Counted from the first letter of the stretch, positions 48,089 through 61,286 are shown. The stretch: 64,000 bases of DNA from Unio delphinus (GCA_029339505.1 JAQISU010000166.1:4416501-4480500); one strand, 5' to 3'. The notes: a model not told the origin generated them from the sequence alone. Program-made: numbers and translations.

Positions 48089-48516
48089 TTACGCCCATGT
48101 CGCCAAGGCACCATGGCGCATTAACATTTCACAGCGTATGTGTATGAGCCCCGTTAAAATATATTTAAAAAAAATTACGGATAACTCTATTTTGGGAATC
48201 TGAATATATCGCTGAGTGACGTAAATAACGTGTTTATGCCTATTCCGTGAAAATATTCTGGCAGCATTTGCTTGTTTGTCAAGCATGATATCAACATAAA
48301 CCACTAGATTGTTGATATCACCGTTAAGATCATCGACGGACGGCGCTTCAAGGATGTCTGTGATAAATTTAAAAACATCGTCCTCGGCCGCCGCATATTT
48401 ATTAAATTCCTTAAGAACTTTATAGCATCGTTGGTCATTCACGGATGGCGATACTAAATAAAGTTTGTCCCATTTGAGCCACCTCATTATCAGCTTGAGC
48501 AATAACCCGACCCAGG
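48089..48516 (-). pseudogene. Packaging-ATPase-like fragment (Polinton/adintovirus type)
   Basis: The frame contains DKLYLVSPS near the start, a long helical middle, then NNLVVYVDIML (Walker-B-like hydrophobic strand, but with V-D where a D-D/D-E pair is expected), RIFSRNRHKH and VIYVTQRYIQIPK (sensor/arginine-finger-like region with T-Q). Just upstream, at 48505-48516, a different frame encodes P-G-S-G followed by Y instead of the K-T of a P-loop. So Walker A is damaged and out of frame. The listed frame begins at TTG. FtsK/HerA-type genome packaging is the expected family role. It is non-functional here. Confidence 0.65.
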
Positions 48517-48736
48517 CGAAACAACTATAACAGCTCTAATGGCATTTGGTAACAGTGGATGATGTTTGACTGGTTCTTGCTAAAGTGTCTCTAAAAAGTC
48601 AATCAAATTCATATTGGACAAGTATAATATTATTTATAATCATGGGTTTATATCGAGTTCGATGCACGACGGTCACTGTCATAAGTTTTCTGAGAGCAAC
48701 CACGTTGAAATAAAACACACCAGCACTTAGAGGTAA

Positions 48737-49054
48737 ATGTGCAAAGCACGGCACGAAACAATACAAGCTATTAGCATTGGATCGCTCTGCGAAGCTCGCA
48801 GTGCCGGTGGCGACATTGCTAAGACATTCGGGAAAGCACATGGAACACCATGTGCTAAGTTTCCTGGGGATAGAAGTCTTCCAGAACATACTTTTTGTGG
48901 TTCTGGAACTCGCCTTGAAATTAGACTTGATGGAGAAAAACATCAACCGAAACCGGGCGATTTTCCGGTAAATGTGATCAAGCGTGTCATGTTCATGGTG
49001 TCGCGTATTAAAGTCCAGATTTACAACAATGACATATCGCGGATGTCAAGTTAA
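48737..49054 (+). pseudogene. Phospholipase-A2-like domain fragment, frameshifted
   Basis: The middle of the frame has LPEHTFCGSGTRL and PKPGDFPVN, matching the calcium-loop (C-G-x-G-T) and following segment of parvovirus-type PLA2 domains found in several virus capsid proteins. After PVN the expected catalytic helix appears in another frame (ACHVHGVAY at about 48978-49005), with H-G where the catalytic H-D pair is expected. Frameshift and catalytic loss indicate a dead copy. Upstream frame 48777-48971 is an overlap shadow. Confidence 0.6.
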
Positions 49055-49189
49055 TGCACACGCTGAATTTGATAAAGAATTGTTTTTAAAAAAAAACATA
49101 CGTGAATCACTCCCGAATATGTTGATAAGATCGTCGATGAAAGATCCAATAGTGTTAGGAACTGGCAAGCGAACACAAACAATTACATC

Positions 49190-49408
49190 ATGGAGTCGAA
49201 TTATCATAACCCAATTGATAAAAAAACAAAAACATTCGCCGATTCAGCAGGTGTCACACGAGCTGTAGCCGCAGATTGGTTGTCACGACAGGCCATATGG
49301 CAAATTTATCTTACATGTCCCAAAACAAGTCGACATGAACAGTTTGATGTAAGCACGCCAAAGACTACTTCATGTAATGACCACGTTACACAACGAGTTC
49401 ACGAGTGA
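49190..49408 (+). pseudogene. Possible integrase N-terminal fragment
   Basis: 72 codons with ...SAGVTRAVAADWLSRQAIWQ followed by IYLTCP and FDVSTP. The pattern of a short helix-turn-helix-like region before an rve-type integrase core is what I recall from Polinton/adintovirus integrases. The catalytic D-D-E core is not present, because the sequence stops at 49408. Alternative: an unrelated viral or host fragment. Confidence 0.35.
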
Positions 49409-49567
49409 AATTAACATGAAACATGCCGAGGCAATAGCCAAAAAAAAAAAAACCAACACATACCACGACGAAAATCATCAGATCAGCTACGACAACCAGT
49501 GTGGTTGGTAAATTCAGTGAGGTATTCATATGAACCTGGTGAACAGCCAGGTAATGGTTGTACCTGC

Positions 49568-49705
49568 AGACATGTAGCATAATGTCCCGCCCAGTCATAC
49601 AATCCCGACACCCGGCGAACCAGTCATTACACTACCTTTATAATGCTGTGCGCCAAGCGAGGCAGATGTTAGCACATATCTTGTATGACTCGGCCATGGA
49701 TCGAA
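49568..49705 (-). mobile_element. tRNA-derived SINE, family B, copy 3 (partial)
   Basis: Plus-strand view: GTAGCATAATGTCCCGCCCA, ACACCCGGCGAACCAGTCATTACAC, CTGTGCGCCAAGCGAGGCAG, GTATGACTCGGCCATGGATCGAACCC. The last is the B box in reverse (GGGTTCGATCC on the minus strand). It lacks the A-box end and the far body. Confidence 0.85.
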
Positions 49706-49830
49706 CCCACGATCATCAGCTTAGTTTTGTATTTGATCTACTTTCTTTTATAATGCTGAGTTGGCCGAGGCATATTTTAGAATGAAATAATTTCTAACAT
49801 AATGTGAGAATGCGTCAGAGTCCGCCCCCT

Positions 49831-49831
49831 C

Positions 49832-49866
<35 letters not shown>

Positions 49867-49873
49867 TCTCTCC
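49831..49873. repeat. (CT)n microsatellite
   Basis: CT repeat with one TA interruption. Confidence 0.95.
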
Positions 49874-50049
49874 TGAGGATAGTCATATGTCTACATCTTT
49901 TCCTTAGCTCAGCTATGTTTGCCCAATGTAAGGTTATCCTCAAATAGAAGCCCGTGACACTTTTGCAGGTTTTCACGTTTAATTATATCGTTTAGATATA
50001 CGTATGGTGGTTTTATATGGATATTTTGGGTGGGTGGGTGGTAAACAGT

Positions 50050-50700
50050 TTTTTTTTTGGGATTCTAGTCTGAAGCCTATCAATTATTCCTATCTAGTCC
50101 GAACAGCAGTTCGCTCATCACAGCTTCACTGGATGGGTTACCCGCTTTCCAGATTCCACTCTCGTTGGCAAACTACGATGCGTACAGACGGAACTGATCT
50201 ACTGTTCCAGGTCATTAATCACGATGTTAAATAGAGTCTACTTTGATCGCCCATTCTGATTTAAATTTTGCGACCAGTTAGGAATTATGCAGTCTGTTTG
50301 TATATGCGGCCTGTCAACCTGTAGTAGTTTAACTTCACAATTAATACTTTTTTTTCCAAATATGATCATGGGATTTTCAAAGATCAAGGAAAAATGCAGT
50401 TAGCTTTCGGTCACATTTCCTTTTATGATTGAACGCCATATTAGTGCTTGATTCCATACTTACAAGTTTATCTTTGGTGGATGTTTTGTTGCATAGTTCA
50501 AATTGGTTTTGGGATAAAACGTGTTAGTTTCTAGGTGGTGCTTTAGTCTCTTGCTAATTATCATCTCCGTTAATTTACAGATATTGTTGGTATGGGAGAC
50601 AGGTCTGTACAAATTAACATCTAACATATCCTTTCTGTGTTTACGGATAGGTCTTACAAATCACGTTTCCAATTTGCTGGACTTTATATCTCCAGATTTC
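50050..50700 (-). mobile_element. Jockey/CR1-type LINE reverse transcriptase fragment, minus strand
   Basis: Reverse complement of about 50650-50480 reads IRKHRKDMLDVNLYRPVSHT, then NNICKLTEMIISKRLKHHLE, the typical early reverse-transcriptase block (PIxKxGKD...NYRPISLT...KxxExxI). Further down, at about 50190-50080, comes RLYAS-stop-FANESGIWKAG. There the catalytic YADD has decayed to YAS-stop and the usual following motif (SGIWKAG) is kept. The part between them is shortened. The lineage differs from the element at 42945-46140. Confidence 0.75.
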
Positions 50701-50795
50701 TTGCATCAGATCCACTGTGCCTCAAAAAATGTACAGCCTTTCTTTTTTCCCTATATTTATATTCTATATATTCTTTTTCCCTTGTTTACGATTGA

Positions 50796-51060
50796 TTGAC
50801 CACTCCAGTGGCCTAGGATGTGCGAGGTCGCAGGTTCAAAGCTCGACCAAGTCGTACCAAAGCCTTATATAAGTGGTACTAACAGCTGCTTTGCTATGTA
50901 CTCAGCGTTAAGCAGTTAGTGTTAGAACTCACAGCAGGATAATATGACTGGGTAGCAACATCGTGCTAAATGCTAAATGTATGCGGTATGATGCCCCAGT
51001 GCTAGACATCACTATAAACGGTCACAATGTAGACACCGTAGCGACACGACTGAATATTAA
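50796..51060 (+). mobile_element. tRNA-derived SINE, family B, copy 4 (plus strand)
   Basis: Head CCACTCCAGTGGCCTAGGATGTG (A-box region), B-box-like CAGGTTCAAAGCTCGACC, then GTCGTACCAAAGCC, TACTAACAGCTGC, TACTCAGCGTTAAGCAG and CAGGATAATATGACTGGG, and GATGCCCCAGTGCTAGACATC. This is the same body as other family-B copies, in the opposite orientation. Confidence 0.85.
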
Positions 51061-51138
51061 ATCTACGTTTAACATTCAAATCGCACGCTCGTACATGTTT
51101 ACGATCATCATTCCACCAAGTTCCTATTTGGCTTGTTT

Positions 51139-51390
51139 TTTTGTTGTTGCTGTTGTTGTTTTAAGGTTTAACGCCATTTTTCAGCACACAATCGGCTATG
51201 CATGGCGGCCAGTATTATTGGTGGAGGAAGAACCAGGGAAAACCCCAGAAAAGAACCACCGACCCACGAAAAGCTACCGGCAAGCTTTCTCACATAACTA
51301 CATTAGCCGAATCTTAGATTCGAACCCACGCAGACAGAGGTGAGACAGCAGTTATCCGTAACGGAAAGCGCTTTAGACCACTCGGGGCAC
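51139..51390 (-). mobile_element. tRNA-derived SINE, family A, copy 3
   Basis: Minus-strand copy with a (CAA)n tail (TTGTTGTTGCTGTTGTTG on plus), body GGTTTAACGCCATTTTTCAG and CATGGCGGCCAGTATTATTGG. Inverted B box TTAGATTCGAACCC; head AGCGCTTTAGACCACTCGGGGC (A-box region). Confidence 0.9.
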
Positions 51391-51474
51391 CGACTGTTTG
51401 ACACCGCCGGCCCTCCTGTTTATCACATTTAAATTGTATCTGAAAGTGTTACATACATTGAGACTTGAATCTTG

Positions 51475-54005
51475 AAATATCAAACCTAGCATGTCAGTCA
51501 ATACTAATGCCAGATATATGGACAATAAGGCAACAATTCATAAGCCAAAAAGTCAAATACTGATGCCAGATATAATGACAGAAAGGCAACAATTCATGAG
51601 TCAAAATGTCAAATACTGATGCCAGATATATGGACAGACAGGCATCAATTCATAAGCCAAAAGGTCAAATACTGATGCCAAATATAATGACAGAAAGGCA
51701 ACAATTCATAAGCCAAATGTCAGAGGCGTAGCTATGATATTTTGCGCCCGGGGACGAACTATAAAATTTGCGCGCCAGCGATCTTGTGACCGATTTATTA
51801 CCCTTGTTTACTTATTATAATGTAACGTTGTAAGCCTCATTTTGGCGCCCCTGTACCTTGGCGCCCGGTGACATATGTACCCCCCTGCCCCCACCTAGCT
51901 ACGCCTCTGCCAAATGTCAAATACTGATATCAGATTCACAGAAAGGCAACAATTCACGAGTAAAATAGTCCAATACCGATGCCAGATATATGGACAAACA
52001 GGCAACAATTCATAAGCTCGAAAGTCAAATACTGTTGCCAGATAGATGGACAGAAAGGCATCAATTCCTATACCAAATATTAATGCCAGATAGATGGACA
52101 GACAGGCAACAATTCATAAGCCAAAAAGTCAAATACTGATGCCAGATATATGGACAGACAGGTAACAAATACTAAAGTCAGATAGATAGAAAGGCATCAA
52201 TTCATAAGCCAAAAAGACAATTACTGATGCCAGATATATTGACAGAAAGGCATCAATTCATGAGCCAAAAGGTCAAATACTGATGCCAGATATATGGACA
52301 GACAGGCATCAATTCATAAGCCAAAATGTCAAATACTGATGTCAGAATGATAGAAAGGCAACAATTCATAAGCCAAAAAGAAATAATGATGGCAGATACA
52401 TTGACAGAAAGGCAACAATTCATTAGCCAAAAGGTCAAATACTGATTCCAGATATATTGACAGAAAGGCAACAATTCTTAAGCCACACAGTCAAATACTG
52501 ATGCCAGATATATGGACAGAAAGGCAACAATTTTTAAGTCACAAAGTCAAATACTAATGCCAAATAGATAGACAGACAGGCAACAATTCATAAGCCAAAA
52601 TGTCAAATACTGATGCCAGATGTATGGACAGAAAAGTAACAATTCATAAGCCAAATGGTCAAATAATGATTCCCGATTCACACAGAAATGCAACAATTCT
52701 AAAGCCAGATATATGGACAGCAAGGCAACAATTCAAAAGCCATAAAGTCAAATACTGATGCCAGACAGATAGACAAAAATTCCTAAACCAAAAAGACAAA
52801 TACTGATGCCAGATAGACAAACAAGCATCAATTTATAAGACAAAAAATCAAATACTGATGCCAGATTTATTGCCAGAAAGGCAACAATTCAGGAGCCAAA
52901 ATGTCAAATACTGATATCAAAATGACAGAAAGGCAACAATTCATTAGCCAAAAGGTCAAATATTGATGCAAGACAGATAGACAGGCAACAATTCATAAGC
53001 CAAAATGTCAAATACTGATGCCTGATGTATGGATAGAAAAGTAACAATTCATAAGCCAAATGGTCAAATAATGATTCCCGATTTACACAGAAAGGCAACA
53101 ATTCTAAAGCCAGATATATGGACAGCAAGGCAACAATTCAAAAGCCATAAAGTCAAATACTGATGCCAGACAGATAGACAGACAAAGATTCCTAAGCCAA
53201 AAAGACAAATACTGATGCCAGATAGACAAACAAGCATCAATTTATAAAACAAAAAATCAAATACTGATGCCAGATTTATTGCCAGAAAGGCAACAATTCA
53301 GGAGCCAAAATGTCAAATACTGATATCAGAATGACAGAAAGGCAACAATTCATGAGCCAAAAGGTCAAATACCAATGCCAGATATATGGACAGACAGACA
53401 ACAATTCATGAGCCAAAAAGTCAAATACTGATGCCAGATATATGGACAGACAGGCAACAAATACTGATGTCAGATAGAAAGACATCAATTCAAAGGCCAA
53501 AAAGTCAAATACTGATGCCAGATATATTGACAGAAAGGCAACAATTCATGAGCCAAAATGTCAAATACCGATATCAGAATGACAGAAAGGCAATAATTCA
53601 TGAGCCAAATGTCAAATACTGATGTCAGATAGACAGGCATCAATTCATAAGCCAAAAGGTCAAATACTGATGCCAGGTATATGGACAGACAGGTAACAAA
53701 TACTGATGTCAGATAGAAAGGCATCACTGTATAAGCCAAAAACTCAAATACTGATTCCAGACAGATAAACAGACAGGCAACAATTCATTAGCCAAAATGT
53801 CAAATACTGATGTCAGATAGATAGAAAGGCAACAATTCATTAGCCAAAAGGTCAAATACTGATGCCAGACAGATAGACAGACAGGCAACAATTCATAAGC
53901 CAAAATGTCAAATACTGATGTCAGATTGACAGAAAGGCAATAAATAATTCATGAGTGAAAAGGTAAAATACTGATGCCAGATATATTGACAGAAAGGCAA
54001 CATGT
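51475..54005. repeat. 56-bp minisatellite, about 40 units, with a MITE inside
   Basis: Unit GGCAACAATTCATAAGCCAA followed by AAAGTCAAATACTGATGCCAGATATATGGACAGACA. Many units are truncated or carry variants (GATGTCAGAATGACAGAAA, GATTCCCGATTCACACAGAA). A block of several units is duplicated: 52590-52880 matches 53005-53300 closely, an offset of about 420 bp. Minus-strand frames through it (LASVFDILAYELLP-type repeats) are periodicity artefacts. Confidence 0.95.
51721..51909. mobile_element. 189-bp hAT-type MITE, copy 2, with perfect 8-bp target duplication
   Basis: 14-bp TIRs CAGAGGCGTAGCTA / TAGCTACGCCTCTG. CCAAATGT is duplicated at 51713-51720 and 51910-51917. The 8-bp duplication and CAG...CTG ends are the hAT signature. 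The interior (TTGCGCCCGGGGACGAACTA, GGCGCCCGGTGACATATGTA) matches the copy at 41388-41587. No coding capacity. Confidence 0.95.
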
Positions 54006-54430
54006 TTGAGTCTGGTCAAAAATGTATTATACCATAATATTTCAAGGCTTTTAACCATTTTAGTCTGGTCAAAAACGTATTATAACAATATTTTCAATGT
54101 TTTGACCCATTTTAGTCTGGTCAACAATGTATTAAAACAAGTTTCATGGCTTTGACTCATTTTATTCTGGTAAACAATATTAAAACAATATTTTCATGAC
54201 ACTGACCCATTTTAGTCTGGTCAACAATGTATTATAACTGAATATTTTCTTGGCTTCGACCCACTTTAGTCTGGACAACAATGTAATAAAACATTTTCAT
54301 GACTTTGACCCAATTAGTCTGGTCAACAATGTATTATAACATTTTCATGACTTTGACCAAATTAGTCTGGTCAACAATTATAACAATATTTTCAATGCTT
54401 TGACCCATTTTAGTCTGGTCAACAAAGGTT
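54006..54430. repeat. 52-bp minisatellite, about 8 units
   Basis: Unit TTTTAGTCTGGTCAACAATG followed by TATTATAACAATATTTTCATGACTTTGACCCA. It abuts the 56-bp array directly. Confidence 0.92.
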
Positions 54431-54534
54431 CTTAGTAAAAAGGATAAGTATTATAGTGGACAAGTGCAATGTGCTGAGTATGATGATAGAGATGATTGAA
54501 AACTGAATCACTTGTCTAACAATGTTCGTGTCAT

Positions 54535-54795
54535 ATTGTTACAATATCTGCAGTGTCACAGTTTACAGTGATGTCTAGCATTGGGGCATCATGCTGCAGA
54601 CATATAGCATCATGTCCAACCCAGATATATTATATCCTGACACCATGCTGACCAATCCAAACACTAGCCGCCTAATGCTGAGCACAAAGTAACACAGCTG
54701 CTAGTACCATTTTACCAGACTTTGGTAGGACTAAGCCGGAATTCAAACCCATGGCTTTCCACAGCTAATGCAGAGGCTCTTATCACGTAGATCAT
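54535..54795 (-). mobile_element. tRNA-derived SINE, family B, copy 5
   Basis: Plus view: ACAATATCTGCAGTGTCACAG, GTGATGTCTAGCATTGGGGC, CAGACATATAGCATCATGTCC, ACACCATGCTGACCAATCC, CGCCTAATGCTGAGCACAAAG, GACTAAGCCGGAATTCAAACCC (inverted B box). More diverged than copies 1 and 3. Confidence 0.8.
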
Positions 54796-55228
54796 TGCAA
54801 CAGTCACTATTCATATATATTTATTGAAAATCTCATTCATCTGCAAAAATATTTAAACTTTGTGTACATTGCTGTAAAACAAAATTTAATGAACTGATCA
54901 CAGTAGTTTCATTAAAGTTTAAATTTTTGATGCATAATTCTTGTTTTAATTTTTAACTTTTCTTAGAAAATTTTGTATAAGTAGCTTCATTTTTGTCTAT
55001 TTTTCACAGGCTGTAATTCATGGAAGGATTCACATTCCTCCATACAGTATATATTTCATAGTTCAAAAGATTAAATTTTTTAAAACTAATTATATGATAT
55101 CGGCTCCAAACTACAGTTTTATTTAATTTTTCTCTTGCCATTATCGATCATGCCAGCTTAATTCATTTTTGTACCTTTACTTTCATTCACAAATTTTCAT
55201 GAACCAATTCCCTCATTTGTTTTTCTTT

Positions 55229-55370
55229 TGATTGTTGTTCCAAGTTTAATACCTTTTCTCAACACAATAAAGGCTTTTTACTGCAGCAATTGTAACTGCT
55301 GAAAATGAATCGGGGAAAACCCTGATAAGAACCACCTACTCATAGGAAGTTACTGGATTTTTTGACTTTT
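55229..55370 (-). mobile_element. Decayed family-A SINE fragment
   Basis: Recognisable remnants on plus: TTGTTGTTCCAAGTTTAATACC, TCTCAACACAATAAAGGC, GGGGAAAACCCTGATAAGAACC, CACCTACTCATAGGAAG. Head missing. Confidence 0.6.
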
Positions 55371-55817
55371 CGAGAATATCACATATGTAGGTACATTATA
55401 GAATTAAATCTTCTGATAAATAAACAAATTCTTTAAATAATTAATTATTTCAGCAAATAATTACATTAATGGATCAATAAACAATTCAATGAATTATATC
55501 AAATGTTTAAATGCCCTGAAGACAACGCTATAAACAATTTTGGCTAATAGACCTTTTACTTATCGAGGTACATCTTCCAGTACTTGATTACGTCTAAAGG
55601 AAGTAAATAACAAAGCTAACAAGTGTATCAAATGAGTGATTTTCCAATAACTTGGGCATTTCAAACTTTATTTTAAAATCTGACATGGCTTCTTTCAATG
55701 AAATTTCTTATTTCAATTTAATTAAGTGGACAGCAATTGCTAAATGTTCAGGTACAATATTTTTTTTAGAAGTAAGGACTTCACTTTGTGCACGCAACTG
55801 GGGGAGGGTGGATGTTA

Positions 55818-58190
<2,373 letters not shown>

Positions 58191-58194
58191 ATGC

Positions 58195-58355
58195 TTAAGC
58201 ATCCATACATTAAAATGACTTATTTGGTATAATAGGCATCCATACATCAAAATGACTTATTTAGTATAATAGGCATCCATACATCAAAATGACTTATTTG
58301 GTATGCTTATACATCCACACATCAAAATGACTTTTTTGGCACACTTCAGCATCCA
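58195..58355. repeat. About 37-50 bp tandem repeat, 4 units
   Basis: GCATCCATACATCAAAATGAC followed by TTATTTGGTATAATAG, with the third spacer changed to GCTTATACATCC. Confidence 0.85.
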
Positions 58356-58987
58356 TACATCCATAACAACACAAAAGAGCTGTTTACTTTCCTTTTAACA
58401 AAAACTGTTCATATAAACGTTACACTCATGTCTTGAATCGAGAAAACTTGATGAATATAAATTAACATTCATCCACTGGTAGTATGCAGTCAACATTTAA
58501 CACAATCATACATTACAATGATAACGGGGTAAATATAATTCTAGCTTTCACTTCCATTATCACTAACCTGCTTATTTTATAGAAATCGTCTGCAAAGTGA
58601 ACCAAACTTTCACTGTTGGCACTTTGCAAGAAATTGTTCATCCAACTTTCAACTGGAACAAAGATTTTCATAAACTTTAAACTGTAAGTGACTCAATTCC
58701 TGATGGTAAGTGTTGTACCTTTGTATATTAACAGCTCTTCTGACACAAGTATTGAATGATTTGATGTTGACATGTTAAGTGTTGTGTATGTGCATAACAT
58801 TTTGTAAGCATTTTTTTAATATAAATGTTTGTTCACAAGTCAGATAAATATGTCAAAGTTCAAATAGAAAATGTAGAAAAACTGAAAAATGTTCATAATT
58901 ATCTAAAAGTCTAATCAGATTACATCTATATAAAGTCTATTAAATTTCTTCTTTTTTTTTTAAATCTCAAGCGGTTTTAACTTAATT

Positions 58988-59440
58988 TGACTGGCCTACC
59001 ACAAGCAGTCTTTGCTTCAATTTAATTGGTCTATATTAAGTGAGTTTTGCTTCACATTTAATTGGTCTATATGCAATTGTGCTTGCTTAAATTGAATTGG
59101 ACTATATGAAGTGATTTTTGCTTCAATTTAATTGGTCTATTCTATACAAAATGGTGTTTGCTTAAATTTAATTGGTCTATATGAAGTGGTTTTTGCTTAA
59201 ATTTAATTGGTCTATACAAAATGGTGTTTGCTTAAATTTAATTGGTCTATACGAAGTGGTTTTTGCTTCAATTTAATTGGTCTATATGAAGTGGTTTTTG
59301 CTTCAATTTAATTGGTCTATATGAAGTGGTTTTTGCTTCAATTTAATTGGTCTATATGAAGTGGTTTTTGCTTCAATTTAATTGGTCTATATGAAGTGGT
59401 TTTTGCTTCAATTTAATTGGTCTATATGAAGTGATTTTTG
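58988..59440. repeat. 35-bp minisatellite, about 13 units
   Basis: Unit GAAGTGGTTTTTGCTTCAAT followed by TTAATTGGTCTATAT. Older diverged units are at the left; near-identical units at 59235-59430 indicate recent expansion on the right. Confidence 0.95.
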
Positions 59441-59599
59441 TTTATGTTTACTAAGGTTATTTTTATAAAAAAAAAATCCAACTTCACAAAATGAAAAACT
59501 GATGTAATAGTCTGAAAATATAATATACTCGTGACTAGGACAAAGTCTGCAAACATTTCACAGTTCTCAGTCACATGACTTCCGTACTATCATTTTACA

Positions 59600-60370
59600 A
59601 TGGATGTATTCATTTCTAATACTTTTTGTACTGTCATGTTACAAAGAATGTATGGATATCAGTCCAATAACTTTTGTACTATCATGTTACAATGAATGTA
59701 TGGATACAAGTCTAATATCTTTTGTACTATCATGTTACAATGAATGTATGGATACAAGTCTAATATCTTTTGTACTATCATGTTACAATGTATATATGGA
59801 TATCAGTCCAACAACTTTTCTCCTATCATGTTACAAGGAATGTATGGATATCAGTCCAACAACTTTTCTCCTATCATGTTACAATGAATGTATGGACATC
59901 AGTCCAATAACTTTTGTACTATCATGTTACAATGAATGTATGGATACAAGTCTAATATCTTTTGTACTATCATGTTACAATGTATATATGGATATCAGTC
60001 CAACAACTTTTCTCCTATCATGTTACAAGGAATGTATGGACATCAGTCCAATAGCTTTTGTACTATCATGTTACAATGTATATATGGATATCAGTCCAAT
60101 AACTTTTGTACTATCATGTTACCATGAATGGATGGACATCAGTCCAATAGCTTTTGTACTATCATGTTACAATGAATGTATGGGCATCAGTAAAACAACT
60201 TTCATACAATCATGTTACAATGAATGTATGGAAATGAGTCTCACAGCTTTTGTACTATCATGTTACAATGAAATGTATGGATATCAGTCCAATAGCCTCT
60301 GTACTACATGTACCATGTTACTATGAAAAGTATGGATATCAGTCCAATAGCTTTTTGTACTACCATGATA
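59600..60370. repeat. 48-bp minisatellite, about 16 units
   Basis: Unit AATGAATGTATGGATATCAG followed by TCCAATAACTTTTGTACTATCATGTTAC. 48 bp is 16 codons, so a 240-codon plus-strand frame persists (CYNECMDTSLISFVLS repeats). A five-unit block at about 59650-59830 is repeated at about 59880-60030. No signal peptide or flanking unique coding sequence supports a real gene. Confidence 0.95.
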
Positions 60371-61027
60371 CAGTTCTAGTAGGTATAAAAATGAATGTAT
60401 TTTCAATCTGAAAAGCATGCTTTCTTTTTAATAGGTACTGTATCAAAGTTTCTGAAAGGTAACAGCCAATTAACATGTCACATGCTGTCATGTACAATTC
60501 ATTCAATGGCACATATTGCTCCTCTGTTCCAAAAATACAAAATGTGCTACACTTTACAGATTTCTCCGATTACCTAACAATAAGTTTTGACCTGGTGTAA
60601 TCAATTATGTAGTAAAACAACTAAACACTTCTGGTAAAACTTCTGTAAGAAGTCTCTGCAAGGACAGATAAATACCTGGCTCTTTTAAATGGTTGTTCAT
60701 TTAGGGAAGATGCATTATAATTTCCAGTACACATTGTTTTAGTTACTATGGCAACAAAATATATCAAATCCAATCAATTGTCTGCAAATACCATTGTTAT
60801 CACTCATTTGCCTGTTCTGCTTCCAATATAATCTGATAAGTAGTGGAGGTGTACCAGTTGCTCCATGAAACCAGTTATCACACAACTGTTATTTATTCTT
60901 GATTATTTGTATTTTTTTGTGTGAATTTATCCTTAAACCAATCTATAAAATGCTAGACCAAGGTAAAGGTAATGAAAATGTGTTAACTGCCTAGTACAAA
61001 CCCTCTAACACAACATCTATTGAAATT
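60371..61027. other. Presumed 3' UTR and flank of the USP gene
   Basis: Immediately downstream of the USP stop on the minus strand. Includes a candidate poly(A) signal at 60892-60897. No other gene seen. Confidence 0.5.
60892..60897 (-). promoter_or_regulatory. Candidate poly(A) signal AATAAA of the USP gene
   Basis: TTTATT on plus is AATAAA on minus, about 131 bp after the USP stop codon, at a plausible 3' UTR length. Chance occurrence is common in AT-rich DNA. Confidence 0.4.
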
Positions 61028-61228
61028 TCATGACTTTTGTCTGCAAACCAGGACAGGCACATGAGAATGATGCAGTACATAATCACTAACACTGCCTAGG
61101 AGGGTGCGTCTAACTGTTCCCATCCCCCGTGTCCCAATGATAACAGCAGCTGCACCCACCTCTTCTGCTGCTTTACAAATGCCCTCTCCTGGGGAAGAAG
61201 CATGGACACTCTTGACTGTTCCATTTAT
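61028..61228 (-). CDS. USP terminal exon
   Basis: Acceptor CTATTGCAG|ATA. 66 codons plus stop TGA at 61030-61028. Contains the whole nucleotide-binding glycine motif and the C-terminal strand HVPVLVCR. The open frame continues upstream only through the intron and the CA repeat, so the apparent longer ORF with a cysteine/valine repeat is not real. Confidence 0.95.
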   Translation of the reverse strand: MNGTVKSVHASSPGEGICKAAEEVGAAAVIIGTRGMGTVRRTLLGSVSDYVLHHSHVPVLVCRQKS

Positions 61229-61286
61229 CTGCAATAGGAATAAGTCAAAACATAGGATACAGTGAGGTTCATCAACATAATAAACA

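Larger units (their letters stand above)
46718..49420. mobile_element. Decayed Polinton/adintovirus-like element (endogenous dsDNA virus relic)
   Basis: Several fragments with virus-type domains sit together at higher GC than their neighbours. In order: an unrecognised plus-strand stretch open at 46718-46905; a small minus-strand helical ORF at 47585-47836 with one in-frame TGA; a packaging-ATPase-like piece (48089-48502, minus); a phospholipase-A2-like piece (48737-49054, plus); and a possible integrase N-terminal piece (49190-49408, plus). This combination is known for Polinton/Maverick and adintovirus-type elements. No terminal repeats, protein-primed polymerase or recognisable capsid gene were found, so it is a partial relic. 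Each gene is broken by stops or frameshifts. Assignment rests on recalled family motifs and needs a profile search. Confidence 0.6.

Noticed and set aside
48599..48946. 115-codon minus-strand frame overlapping the PLA2-like fragment
   Set aside because: Antisense to a frame with recognisable motifs (CGSGT, PKPGD) on the plus strand; no motif of its own.
52253..53739. Minus-strand frames with LASVFDILAYELLP-type repeats
   Set aside because: Products of the 56-bp minisatellite; no unique flanking coding sequence.
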